Below are positions 10,477 to 22,039 of a stretch of 33,621 bases of DNA, piece after piece. Position 1 is the first letter of the stretch, and every line of letters starts with the position of its first letter. The notes under the pieces are model-generated. The model was given only the letters and a program-made list of their open reading frames with translations. It was not told the DNA's origin and searched no databases. Source of the DNA: Saccoglossus kowalevskii (Eukaryota; Hemichordata; Enteropneusta; Harrimaniidae); the NCBI RefSeq assembly GCF_000003605.2, contig NW_003147272.1, positions 504,787 to 538,407 of the forward strand, in the 5' to 3' direction. A program made the translations under genes and the position numbers.

Positions 10477-12011
10477 ATGGAGATCATTACTAGACTTGCA
10501 TACAGTCTCTTGTTTATTTTTTTGGTGTTTTTGTTAATAAAATAAAATATATCATGGGAGTGTGTAAATGGAGATAGGTAGGTTACTTGATTCATATGAT
10601 ACTGTATGGAAAACACGCTCTGTTGCTGTTAATTTTGCGAGATATTTGGTTATGGCGCGTTACTACAATTCAGCTTACCCTATACAATTCAATGTGAAAA
10701 CTCGAACAACATTGCTATTTTCAGTCTGATTAAATCCGATATAGATATAGACTTCATTTTTTTTATTTTTTTTTAATTTCATGTTTATTGTATGATATGT
10801 CGCAGTCAAATATTCAACAAGAACAAAAGTGTTTTTTTCAGTTTCTAAAATCATAACAAATTGTGAACACTAGGATCACAGATTTTGAAAGTCACAAAAA
10901 TAAAGCCAGTGATGCTACTCTGGTATATGATTGTTAGAAGGTGAAATAAGCCGAATGTATTTATCATTTGTCAAATGTATCTGTTGACTGTGACAGTGTC
11001 ATAGTGCGGACTACAGCCTCGATCAGAGCTGGTACTTCCTGTGAGCAACCTTCACAGTGTAATGTACCTGTAAAGCGCCCACGTGTTCGCGTTGATAGTG
11101 ATATCTGATTGTGCGAGCGGACAGTTTTACAGTTTGATTTCTCTTGCTCGTTCCTTTCACTAGATATGATAAAAATTGTGTTTTAAATAAAAAAACAAAA
11201 ACAAATGCAAACAACATTCTAAACCAACACAGCAACTTTTCAAGACACTATTTATAAATTTGTTTTATAAATACTATTTACTAATATTATGTATATGTCG
11301 CCCAGATTCGATGAAATAAGCCGTCATATAATATTTTAATGAAACATTTCATTTGAAATTATCCGTTATACAATTGTAATACATTCAATAAAAACAACCC
11401 AATTTTTTTCCAAACCAACCGCCTAACCACATTCTATAAATAAAAACAAACTCGATCAGAAGTTACTAGTATCCGCAGCCTAGTTTCCCCATAACCTTTT
11501 TGAAGTCAGTTCTACTAATATTATAAATACAAAGCTTTGAATATGCTTACGGAACACCTGGTAACAATCCACCATGTACACCGTCTGTTAAACAACCCAA
11601 GACTGAATTAGTCTAATAGCGACCATAGTTAGACGATTTTTTTTTAAACATTGACGTATTTTTTAATAATTTTAAATTAAACACCAGGACATGGACTAGT
11701 GGCTCGACATATTCAAGGTCGACATTCCTAGCCTGGATGTTGATCAGAAATACAGAAGTAGTTTAAGGTAGACATACTGAGTTCTCTGTGTCCATTCATA
11801 TTTTATGGCCTTGAACTGTTCAATTTTTTATAACGAAGAATGTTTTTGTTTTTTTGTATCCATGGGAAAATATTTAGTGATCTGAGACCTGATGTATCTA
11901 TGCGCATGCGTATTAGTCTATCAACGTTCCACCCTTATAAGGCTCGGTATATTCAAGATACTGACCTCTTGTAGGTTTGTGTATTCCTCCGCCACGTTAT
12001 ACAGTTCCTAT

Positions 12012-12027
12012 CGAACCACGCGGTTCG
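12012..12027. repeat. Short hairpin in the 3' flank of ELOVL copy A
   Basis: CGAACC and GGTTCG form a perfect 6-bp stem around ACGC, starting 7 nt past the stop codon of copy A. It would be in the 3' UTR; no function is known. Confidence 0.4.
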
Positions 12028-12033
12028 TACGAT

Positions 12034-12921
12034 TTACTCTGTTTTATAGGATTTTGCCAGAGAGTGCGAAACTTTGCCGAAATACGTTTTGTAGAAGAAA
12101 TGTGCGAATAGCATAAAATAACTTAGGTACATAATTCCACCACACGTGAGGTTGAGATTGCTGACGTCACATCGAATTCCCGCCATTTTCATCACGCATG
12201 CGTAGATAAGAACACCACAACCGAAGATCATCTGGCTAATTTGCATAATGGTTATAGAGATCTGAATATTCACCGGCAGACGATAACCAGTCGATCTGAT
12301 GGCGTAATACAGGTACATAAATGCGTGGACTATGAAATTCATTGTCAAAAACCAGTAGGCGGATGAGGCAAGTTCGCAATGACATAGACAGCAGTAAATC
12401 AAAACAGTGGCGTGATGATACCAATGTAAAAATATTAATTTCTGTTTTCGTAAAACTACGAACAGTGTATCAATCAATTCGAAATACTTAGAATGCACAA
12501 ACACAACACCCCAGAACTTAAACGCCGACACGACACCCGGTAAGTAATACGTATGGTCACACACGGATCGATATAGGCCGTCTTCTTTCACGATTAGATA
12601 GAGCATTGTGGTGCTTCGTACAGCGCCGATTATGCTGAATATTGCGAGCGCTAAATTCCACGCCACCAACGGTCGTCGAAGATGAAACTTGGGTCGATCT
12701 CTCATATAACGTTGTATAGTAAATATGACTACGACATAGATAACACTGGCGTAGATTGAATAATGCCAATAATCGCGCATATGCTCAATCCAGGTGCCCA
12801 CGTCCACAAGCTGTCTCTCTAGCTCGTATTCTCGTCTCAGAAACGTAGTCTTGGCGTGACCGTTACCCAACGAGGCGAGTCGTACCATCTCACCGTCGGC
12901 ATATTTACCAATACTGTCCAT
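12034..12921 (-). CDS. ELOVL6-like very-long-chain fatty acid elongase, copy A
   Basis: This encodes a 295-aa ELOVL-family 3-ketoacyl-CoA synthase, a multi-pass ER protein that condenses malonyl-CoA with an acyl-CoA to lengthen saturated or monounsaturated chains by two carbons. Visible signatures are KFWGVVFVHSKYFELIDTLF at 135-154, the catalytic HxxHH box HWYHH at 166-170, MNFIVHAFMY at 184-193, and TxxQxxQ at 214-220. Several hydrophobic helices are present. The C-terminus has Lys at -3 and -6, possibly an ER-retrieval signal. The start was chosen at 12921 because TTTTCTTTATCGTTTTACAG ends four bases upstream, so the open frame above it (to 12948) is intron. The coding region has no introns. 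The pattern YWFLTMNF..HA and GYR.P fits the ELOVL3/6 branch better than ELOVL1/4/7 or 2/5. Confidence 0.93.
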   Translation of the reverse strand: MDSIGKYADGEMVRLASLGNGHAKTTFLRREYELERQLVDVGTWIEHMRDYWHYSIYASVIYVVVIFTIQRYMRDRPKFHLRRPLVAWNLALAIFSIIGAVRSTTMLYLIVKEDGLYRSVCDHTYYLPGVVSAFKFWGVVFVHSKYFELIDTLFVVLRKQKLIFLHWYHHATVLIYCCLCHCELASSAYWFLTMNFIVHAFMYLYYAIRSTGYRLPVNIQISITIMQISQMIFGCGVLIYACVMKMAGIRCDVSNLNLTCGGIMYLSYFMLFAHFFYKTYFGKVSHSLAKSYKTE

Positions 12922-12925
12922 TACG

Positions 12926-13640
12926 CTGTAAAACGATAAAGAAAACACAATAGTAATATAGACGTAAATTCACGACCAGAAATGGAATTAACTCCCGGGA
13001 ATTAACTATACCAGTACAACCACCCTATCGATTGTTATACCCATAAGTCGATAGAAACTGACGTCATGGTGACGTAAAACTGATATAGCAGGAATTAATA
13101 TCAGTCTTGTACATATACATGCTACCTTAATCTGAATTATGTGCATAAAAATAGATATAACCCTTTCATCGAAACCGGCCTTTGACCCGTGCATATTTAT
13201 TTTATCGTTTCCACGCTCGCCATGCCCGCAATCATATAGTAACGTACGACGACACTGGTGTGGGATCAGTAGTGTTTACTCCATGTGCTACTACCACGTG
13301 ACAGTCGCGAGCGCGTGCCTGCGTTGTCATGGCATAGTGGAACCCGAAATAAGCGGCAAGAATACATAATGTTTGAGTACGTTGCGATTCTGTTCGTAGT
13401 GGGTTGTATCCTAGCAACCGTTGCATAGTACGCTCTGAACGCCAAGAGTTCTACCGTGGTATTACTGAGGTAAGGTCGGAAGGTCACAAGTCAAACCGTT
13501 GAACAGGTTTACTCGTAGAAGTGAATGATCTTCTATTTAATCTCAGACATCTAATTAGTTGTCTGAGATTTAATTGATTAAGAGTTAACCTTTAACCGAA
13601 TACGTTTCAGTTTGCTTCACTACCCTGCATTCGGCACAAA
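12926..13640. other. Upstream region of ELOVL copy A
   Basis: It presumably contains the leader exon and promoter. CpG and E-box-rich sequence (CCACGTG, 13294-13300) lies at 13.2-13.45 kb, with inverted GTTGC half-sites around 13411-13423. No donor could be assigned with confidence. Confidence 0.35.
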
Positions 13641-13648
13641 ACGAGCCT

Positions 13649-13781
13649 TTAAAGCGCGGTGGTCGTCGCGCAGCGCGTGATCGAATTTCATGTAAATAAA
13701 CAATGTATTTTACATGCGTTGTATACGTCGATATGAGTCCCATATCGAACAGGGCGCGGCGCGACGGCTGCCGCCCTTCAA
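13649..13781 (+). mobile_element. TTAA-ended MITE, copy 3
   Basis: This 133-bp element has left end AAAGCGCGGTGGTCGTCGCG and a right end that is its degraded inverse. The left TTAA is intact, the right one mutated to TCAA. It is nearly identical in reverse orientation to 29414-29556. Confidence 0.75.
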
Positions 13782-14307
13782 GAATGTATTATTACATTCA
13801 TAATATTTATCTAGGGTGGGATTTGGGGTTAAACGCGTATCGTGGTTAAAAAAATGTGACTGGTGTGTGTTTGTAGGGGTCAACTGAAAGAAATGTACAT
13901 ATATGAGTATTTTTTTTCTTGTTCTTCGTGACATCAGAACACATCAACCACAATTGCCTAAGGCCAGTGAATTTCTGTCCGTATACGAACACTCATTGAC
14001 TCGGACTGTAGACGAGTGTAATAACACAGAGGAACTGTGGTAATAATTAACTGTTGGATACTGTGTAATTGTAGTAGTCAGAAACAGAGGGTATCTCCGT
14101 CGGTGCACACGTGCTGTACAAGTGGCATTCTACCACGTTGTACAAGGGTCATGTATGATAGGTTATGTGTATTAATAGTAAAATATGTTTACAATAATAG
14201 TAAATGAACCAAAATAAGAAGACTGTAAAATGCTGGTAGATATGTAGCCTCGTCAGGTGGTGCATAGTTGGTATGTGTATCGACCATGAGAAGGCATAGT
14301 GAAAACA

Positions 14308-14335
14308 CGGCCTCTTTGTCACGGCCTCTTTGTCA
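14308..14335. repeat. 14-bp tandem duplication
   Basis: ACGGCCTCTTTGTC occurs twice head to tail at the edge of a GC-rich block. Confidence 0.75.
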
Positions 14336-14560
14336 TGGTTTCTTTGCGACATATGGCGGAGCACCGCCCGGCCCGGGAGATGGGACGGCTGTACTTCCAC
14401 GGAAATGTACCAGGGACGCACCATCTGGACCACTAAAATCCCTATCCATTTCCAGACAGCCGTAATGGGAAAGTGAATACTTCTTCCATACGTAATAGAA
14501 TGAGCCGTGGTTTTCCAACCACAAATAATTCAGTATTTTTGATGTTTCTAGAGCGGATTT
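14333..14560 (-). other. GC-rich block open on both strands
   Basis: On the minus strand a frame opens after TAA at about 14571 and runs to TGA at 14335. It contains LENHGSFYYVWKKYSLSHYG and a Gly/Pro-rich end (VPSPGPGGAPPYVAKKP). The plus strand is also open (GGAPPGPGDGTAVLPRK). No splice sites or homology recognised. It may be an exon, a repeat or chance. Confidence 0.2.
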
Positions 14561-16035
14561 TGTTGTTTAAAGGTTGCACAACGTGTTTTGGAATATAGTT
14601 GAAATAACCCCCTTTGGCGAAAAATCAAAAAAATAATCCAAAAATATAAAAATATGGTGGCTGCAAGAGTCGTTACTTAGACCCCAGCAGTCTTTACCAG
14701 TGTTTGAAATAGCTATCAGTCTATGGTGGGTAACCTTTTATTCGGACGGGATAAAGAAGAAGGTTTACTGTAAAATATTGCGAGCTGTCTATGGTCTATT
14801 CGTACAGCGAAATGGTCTTCGGACAAGCTACTAACTCCAATACAATTGTATAGGAGGGAGGTATTACGTCATAAAATAATGATTGCAAGCCACTGACGTG
14901 CCAGATCTCAAAGCTCATGGGTAAGCCCTGCACAGTCAGAATACACAATACAGACGATATATTTATAAACTATAAAACGTTAGTTTATCATACATTAGGA
15001 TATACGATATATAGAACTGTTGACGATAAACGACTTACATCGTGTGAAAACAACATGCGTACGTTATTCTCCACGATTGTGGTAACAATAGCGACGGAGC
15101 TCAAAATTGGTTCTGAAATTGTCAAAAAAAAGAAGAAATCGTGACATAAATACACACTTCCGAGGCTGACGCTACTGTACTTTTGAGAATGAAGATTCAC
15201 CAAAAAAAGCACATTTTAGCACAAAATGCACAAAATAAATATGGTTCTGGTCGGCACCAACGAAAAACAGCTTAAGATGTAACAACTACGGGAAAATGGC
15301 CATGCCTAGTAGTGAGGTGATTGACCACAAAATTGAAGGCTGCTTGTGGCAAAGGTACTATTGCGTAAAGCGCAAAGACCTATGGGAAAGAGATTGAGTA
15401 CCACTATGATGCATCGACCAATCAACGACAAGCATAATATCGTGTGGTGGCAGAAATATATTCGTACCTGCCTGGTAGATTGGAAATGAGTTAAACAGTT
15501 TGTTATTTCTCTGTGGTTCTTTAGTTCAATGGCGTAATATAGTTTCCTCCTCGACGCGCATGAGTTAATTCTCGTTGCCATTGACAACACATACGAGAAA
15601 TGGGCATACTAGTATCTGTAATGTTATGCCCCTAGAATTAAAATGAAGTGGAACCGGATAAAAACGATTTTCCTCAATTTCTCAGGTACTATCTACGTAG
15701 ATTGACTTCCGGTCAACAAAAAATACGAAATGTCAGGCTGCTATTTTACTACTACAAACGTTTTTCAGAAAATTTAGAAAACGTACTTTACGTTTATACA
15801 CGCACAGACAATAATTTTATATCTTTGCCTTCTTGGTAGCCGTTCAGACCGAGGGCTCCATCATATTTATACTTAGACGTCAAATTGAACCCTAGATAAT
15901 AGCCATTTTGTATAATTAGCGGATTAGTGTTTTGATTGCCACATCGAATGCTCATGCAATCAGCGAAACTTGTATTGTGTAGCAGTTTTTATAGCCCCAC
16001 GTGACGTCATTATCCAACGTTTACTGCCCGCGCGT

Positions 16036-16148
16036 NNNNNNNNNNNNNNNNNNNNNNNNNNNNNNNNNNNNNNNNNNNNNNNNNNNNNNNNNNNNNNNNN
16101 NNNNNNNNNNNNNNNNNNNNNNNNNNNNNNNNNNNNNNNNNNNNNNNN
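16036..16148. other. Assembly gap (113 N)
   Basis: The run of N is preceded (15995-16035) and followed (16149-16189) by the identical 41-bp sequence, starting CCCCACGTGACGTCA and ending GCCCGCGCGT. The copies abut the gap exactly, as expected from two contig ends that overlap but were not merged. Confidence 0.95.
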
Positions 16149-16189
16149 CCCCACGTGACGTCATTATCCAACGTTTACTGCCCGCGCGT

Positions 16190-16840
16190 ACTTCAAACAC
16201 CACCACATCAATACCACATGTCTTTATCAAATAAAAATGTTCAGTGAGTCAGCGAATGCAGAGTAAAACTCCAACACACATAACCTTGCCTCATTGTCGT
16301 CAGATTATTACGTTTTCCTCAGTGGATAATAGAAGGTCTAAAATGTGCTATTGATGCGAACGGCCGCGGCTAATACATCAACGATTCGTATTTAAGAAAA
16401 ATACACAATCTTACACTGGAATCCAAGAGAAATAACGTCCACAATTCCCGTTACTGCACAGCGATCGACTTCAGGATGACACCAGCTCAATATTAACTCG
16501 GAACAGTGCTGGGTCTGACGTCAAATTTCGTTGTTTAGTGCGTGGTACCAACTGTCACCTTCATACGAATACAAACTGTCGAAGCAAATATCGCCAAGTC
16601 AATGATTACACTAGTCGTACTGAACGAACCGATAAATGTCGAGGCCGAGTGCCCGCTTATCCATATATGTAAAACAAAGTGGGTGGGTCGACTCGTACTA
16701 GTAAGATCGCTGATGACCTTTTCCACTGATGCGGGCGATCATAATCGGAAGTGCTCAACATTTACGAAGCGCCGGGGTCGTGTATGGAAGTGGATAAACG
16801 TGAATAAGATACAAACACGGTATAACCTATGACTTATGAT
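16190..16840. promoter_or_regulatory. CpG-richer stretch, possible promoter or exon
   Basis: It is richer in CpG (for example CGGCCGCGG at 16362) than its surroundings and open on both strands: plus 16542-16832 (96 codons), minus 16726-16535. It follows a composite E-box/CRE (CACGTGACGTCA) at the gap. No splice or domain evidence. Confidence 0.2.
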
Positions 16841-17087
16841 AGTTTATAAATATTGTACGAACAAACTGATGTCAGTGATTAAGTATTAACATTGATATGT
16901 CAATATTGGCACAGATGTAGTTGAAACTTATGTCATCATTTGCGAGGGTCAGATAAGAAGAAATGAACCTATCTCCGCATTTATAGGTCAAATCTCAAAT
17001 TAAAAGTAGAGTATTACAGTGTGCATACACGTGTTAGCAGATCAACCGCATTATTTACTAAGGTACGATGCAAAATAATACAGAGCA

Positions 17088-17183
17088 TTAATAAAGGGCG
17101 GGTCCCATGCAACGTGTTCGTGTAATAAACAATGTTTACACGAAATTATAATCGCACGTCGTGCTAGGACAACCGCCCTTTAA
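17088..17183. mobile_element. TTAA-ended MITE, copy 4 (short)
   Basis: This is about 96 bp. The left end AAAGGGCGGGTCC opposes a reversed right end AAAGGGCGGTTGTCC, with TTAA at both boundaries (plus a TA insertion at the left). It shares the AATAAACAATGTTTACA-type core. Confidence 0.6.
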
Positions 17184-18040
17184 ACATAATGGAATAACAT
17201 ATTGATCATATTATTAATACGACTGATAAATTTGCAGGGGGCATCCCCAATAATTTGATGTGCCCATTACCGTTCTTTTCCACTATTTTTGATACTAAGG
17301 TAGGATGTATTTATGGATAGTATCGTATTTCAACTTTGCCATACAAATATAGTGGAATACTAACAACATAGACAGACAAGATGCGTGTGTAAGGGTCGCA
17401 ATGTGGAATGTCTATGACTCTCTTGTATAGCATGATATCATCAGTGTACGTGCATGTGTTTATTTACGTACTGGGTGGGTTTAATTGTACAGGCTTTGGC
17501 CCATATTTTGGGAATGCCATGCCCTCGGTGTTCGTGGGTGGATAACAGGATAATCATGCATAATTCGCCATTGTACTTTAGGTAAGACATGATTGTTTTT
17601 GCGCTTGACCTATTCTTTGGACCAGTATGATTATCCGAACCGGCATCGTATATTATTAACTAAAAGTTTAATACAACTGTGAATGGCGTGGTACGCTTGT
17701 TGCATACTCAATTGACAAGCCTGGGTGCGAATCGCCGGACGAGTGTTCTACAGCGCCCCTAGTGGTCGACGGAATGATTTGCGTGTTCCATGCATCGACT
17801 GATTACTGCCGTTGGTGGCGTGCTTGGGAAATCTCAGCCGATTCTTGAGTATTTATTTAACTAAATGCCGTCCATGGTCGCAAGACTTTGAAAAATTGAA
17901 TAGTGAATCGGCTAGTCTGCGTATTGTCATGGTGATATACTGAAGTCATCGAGACAGCTAATCATGACACAGAATTCTGTGCCGATTATGTAGTGTACTA
18001 AGAATAGCTGGATTCTAGGTTAAAACGAACATGCTGTTAA

Positions 18041-18251
18041 ACATGTCTTTTTCGCGAGCATGTCTTTTTCGCGAATTTAGCGAGAGAACTGATTCGCTAA
18101 TTCAAGACATCGCTAATGACTTTATTATCAATTCAAAATGGCCGCCAAACAAAAAATCAACAATGACAAGAGAGATTCGCTAAATCAACATTTCGCTATT
18201 ATGTCATTTTACTACAATTCGCTAAAATTGCATGCCGCTTTTTCAACATGT
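18041..18251. mobile_element. MITE-like element with ACATGT ends
   Basis: ACATGT at both ends, with imperfect inverted AAAAAGCG and AATTTTAGCGAA motifs inside, delimits about 211 bp. TTCGCTAA-type words recur about five times. A 17-bp unit (CATGTCTTTTTCGCGAR) is tandemly doubled at 18042-18075. Confidence 0.45.
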
Positions 18252-19797
18252 TTTACAGTATTGACGTATATTGATTAATTTACTATTTTTCACCAATACG
18301 TCGTATAGGCACATTGCACAGTATACGCAAACATATACATTTTGACCCACGTAACTAAAATTGTTTCAACCAACACGTGTAGTTGGATTGACTAAAATAC
18401 ACCAGACAACTTGAATACAGAGGCATGCAACTACGGAAAACGCCAAACGGAATAGAGTGGTGTCTGTGAGACGTCGTTTAGTGCGTCATAATCTATCACG
18501 TGTGCGTTTGGGTGCGTGCAACAACTTTTCCGGTTTTTGAAAACGTGCTTTAACACCGTGACGCGATAACCTAAAGTTCGCTGTTCTACTTGTTGATTGT
18601 GACATATGGCTATGCATACCACCTTGAACATATAACCACTCATAAACATTTAAATATGAAAAGTGCAGTGAAATAGGATATTATTGCTTTGAAAAAAAAA
18701 AGGTCAATAACAGAACAGTCGAAGGGGAAATCAAAAAGTAGACGAAGCGCTTTTTTTCTGGAAAACAAATCATGATTTATCATTTATTGCTTCAAACAAC
18801 ACAGCAATGTTCTACAAAGTTCGAATTACTAAATGTGAACAAAAAACAAATTCGCGAATGAGGTTTATATGCCGTAACTATCAATAAACTATTTTCTGTT
18901 ATATGCGAGACCCCGTGTTGTTTTCATTACGCGAGAGCTCTGCAGAATTTAGCTTTCTAATAATTTGCGTTTGCTTTTCATGCTATTTTTTTCGAAAAAA
19001 AAAATACAAACATAATTCCAAGATGCAGTTTGTTAATTAGCACTGTAACAATCAAAAAGCAAGATAGAGTCAGGTGACTATACAACCTAACATCTACTTC
19101 TGTATCTCGGAAATCCCAAGTGTTTTTTTATAAGATACATACAATGCTACAGATTCATGTTGTTCACTGGGCATACACTGGTGTAATAAATAGATTAGCG
19201 ATTGTTCATGAAGACATCTATACCCATTCAGATACATCAGTGATTCAAAAAATCCAAATGTATAACTTACATTATTTAGTAGCATTTAAGTATAGCCCAA
19301 ATTCCTGTAGAATATGGTATTTAAAAATATCACAGAGACATTTCTCTAACAGACTGTGATTTCAGATATGTTATATAGTATTTAACGAAACTTAATTTCT
19401 AGGTCATACAAGAAAAACAGCTTCTTGACTAATATAATGCTCTAAATAACCGTAACGTCGTATAAAATAGCCAACTTACAAGTGAATCTGGGTCCGGAGA
19501 GTGCTTTCTCTGTATTGGTCTGGTAGGCTGTAATATGAGAGACACTATGCAAATATGTATGTACCAGTAACAATCAGAAAATAAGTATATTCGAAATGTC
19601 AAACCACATAAAATGCCCGGATGCGTCTGACCTTTGGTACGATGTAGAAAAAAAACACGTTTCTTCTTTGATTCTGTACGATAAATTAAATTAAATATTT
19701 TGTTACTTCAAAGAGCCGAGTGTTTGGTAGGACTTTGAATTCAACTGTTGGAAACTTGCATATCGAAAGTACAAAATACTAGTATATTTGATGCTGT

Positions 19798-19862
19798 GGG
19801 GGGGGGGGGGGTTCTACACTTGTGATGACATACTAGTAATTCATTGTGTTCAAGTGTAGAAC
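19798..19862. repeat. G14 run next to a perfect 12-bp hairpin
   Basis: Fourteen G residues (19798-19811) abut the stem GTTCTACACTTG (19811-19822), whose exact inverse is at 19851-19862, with a 28-nt spacer. Confidence 0.8.
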
Positions 19863-21404
19863 TCTCCTATGATGCAAAAATCTACCATTTTAGTAGTATT
19901 TCACACAGTTCCTTCGCTGAAAATTTGATAACGGTTTCACAGAGAAACATCGCCCACAGCGGCCGTATACATCCTCATCAACGTGATTCAGAAAAGGGCT
20001 AGTCAATAGTTGTAACTTGAATACAAACGAACACGTCTCTTGATATTCAGCCATATTTACAGTGATTTGAATTTTCATTCTCAACACGTGAGTTACATGT
20101 GTAAAATAGAAAAATTGAAAAAAAAGAATTCTGTATATGATTTTCTCAAATAACCCAACACCCTTGGTGAGAATGGTTGAGTCCGGGGGAAGGCTTTCAG
20201 GATTGAAATTACCAAAGTCAAAACAAAAACCCCTAAGAATCTTCGACGGAAGCGATATTAGAATATTCCAAGGGACTCAAACTGATGGGAATAAGTAAGT
20301 AATGTAATTGTTATTCGTAGTAATAGTAATATCACATTGTTCCTAGACTAACCATAAATATCAGCAAGAACATACAGTGAAATTAAAAAAAATACTTATA
20401 TATATTAAATTGGCCTTTGTGTAGGCGAGTTACAATTTGGGCGTGGTTTCTAAAATATGGGCGTGACACTTTTCGTATCTCGATATCCGTAGTTCGATGT
20501 CCGTAACTCGAACAATTCAGCATCTCCAACGTTTGTGAGTTGTTAAAGTACAGTTTGCTAATGAATCAGAAAATCCTCTATATTTATGAAAGTTGTCACT
20601 GTGGCGCACAACATGCTTTCCAATTGCACTCGTATGAACCCATTGCCAAATTACCAAGTATATTTCAAAGGTGGTGTGCTACAAGTTTCAATTTCCATGG
20701 GACAGCTTCGCCATTTCCACTGCTTAATGTTTGCCGTTGCAGTTATCACACTAACTTGTTGGGCAAGTATTTATATGCACAGTAATAAAAAACAAATACT
20801 GTGTAAACAAACATTATTGAATTATGAGTTTTAATTAAATATTAACTATATTTCAACTTTAAACTTATCACCCATTAGTCATCAAAATAATCGATATATT
20901 GATAGATAAATCTGAGATTATTATTGATATTGCAATATTAACAAAAACAACAAATAATTTATAGATATTAGTCAAAAGGCTATAGCTATCCGATTAGTGT
21001 TGTGAAACTAATTCTCTAATATTGCAAAATATTTATAATTTATCACAATGTACCCATTACGGATTGAAGCTGATACATTTCGAATGGAAATACATTATAT
21101 TTTACAATGGTAATTTTGTTTCACGCGTGATTGAACTTGAACTTTAGAATGAATGACAAGACATCACATAATTGTAATTTACGGCCACTTTATTTCGTTA
21201 CATGTACAACAAATTGATTACACCAAATGATCGCTTTTAAGTAATTTACTTCTATACTTTTTTTTTGTTTGTTTATACTTAACTCATTTCATTATCTGGA
21301 TTATTCTATTGGCATGTGACCTCTATCCCCGTGACTCGTCTGAATACTATTACTATTAAGTTGATTGGCTAATACATACATGTTTACATTATCGTCGCGG
21401 AATA

Positions 21405-21541
21405 TTAAAGCGAGGGGATCGCCACTTGCGTATGCGTCATATAGTGTTTACAAACAAGCGTCCGCGTTTTCAGCTTGCGTTGTTATCATCGCTTTGAACT
21501 CAATTCCCGCGCGTGCGCAGGTAACGAACACTCCGCTTTAA
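21405..21541. mobile_element. TTAA-ended MITE, copy 5
   Basis: This 137-bp element is of the same subfamily as 4592-4742. Ends are AAAGCGAGGGGATCGCCAC and, reversed, AAAGCGGAGTGTTCGTTACC, with TTAA at both sides. It lies about 500 bp downstream of ELOVL copy B. Confidence 0.75.
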
Positions 21542-21874
21542 TCTGGAATTAGGAAGTTTATGTTAGGGTGCGAATTTTATATTTGCCTCCTGCATCCCAG
21601 CACTGCATTGGAATTATATTCTGATGGCAACACATTCACTATTCGTCGGGTATAGAAGCCAATTTACATATATTTTCATTATAGGTCCGAAAAATCTCGT
21701 TTGGTCGTGAAAAGAAGTGTTACCATGTGTTTGATGGAAAGGGGTTCTGTGATGATCAAGACTAGGAACAGTACATACCAAGCCAATAATGTGTGCGTTC
21801 GTAATACCTAATACGACAGTGTCACGCCATACATATCATAACTGTCTTCTTGTCGTTATTAGGGATAATAAATA

Positions 21875-21880
21875 TTTATT
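21875..21880 (-). terminator. Poly(A) signal of ELOVL copy B
   Basis: A canonical AATAAA on the minus strand lies about 160 nt beyond the stop codon of the 22040-22885 gene, a normal 3' UTR distance. Confidence 0.5.
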
Positions 21881-22039
21881 GAACCCGGCGACGGCCGATA
21901 TCAAGAATTATCGAACTCAAATTGCTATTATTGATTTTGACATTGATATTGGCCACAGCCCAGTAAAGCAAGTGCGTGATTTAGTACTATCAACAATACA
22001 CAGAAAAATAAATAATTCGTGGCCAAATACGTGCCCATT

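Larger units (their letters stand above)
10070..12030. other. Intergenic, no firm gene
   Basis: AT-rich and T/A-homopolymer rich. The only items noted are the X-box and short hydrophobic frame near 10.47 kb. 11020-11240 has an open frame without features. Confidence 0.5.
13790..16000. other. Spacer between ELOVL copies, left part
   Basis: Apart from the GC-rich block at 14.33-14.56 kb, there is only AT-rich sequence with short chance frames. Confidence 0.5.
17190..21400. other. Spacer between ELOVL copies, right part
   Basis: It contains the 18041-18251 element and the G14/hairpin at 19.8 kb. Open frames at 18431-18649, 19120-19359 and 20540-20834 have no protein signature, and no splice pairs were found. 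Confidence 0.5.

Noticed and set aside
12922-12948. Upstream extension of ELOVL copy A to an earlier ATG
   Set aside because: The extension is the pyrimidine tract and AG of a good acceptor (ends at 12926), so it is intron.
16542-16832. 96-codon plus-strand frame near the gap
   Set aside because: The opposite strand is also open, and no motif, splice site or start context supports either.
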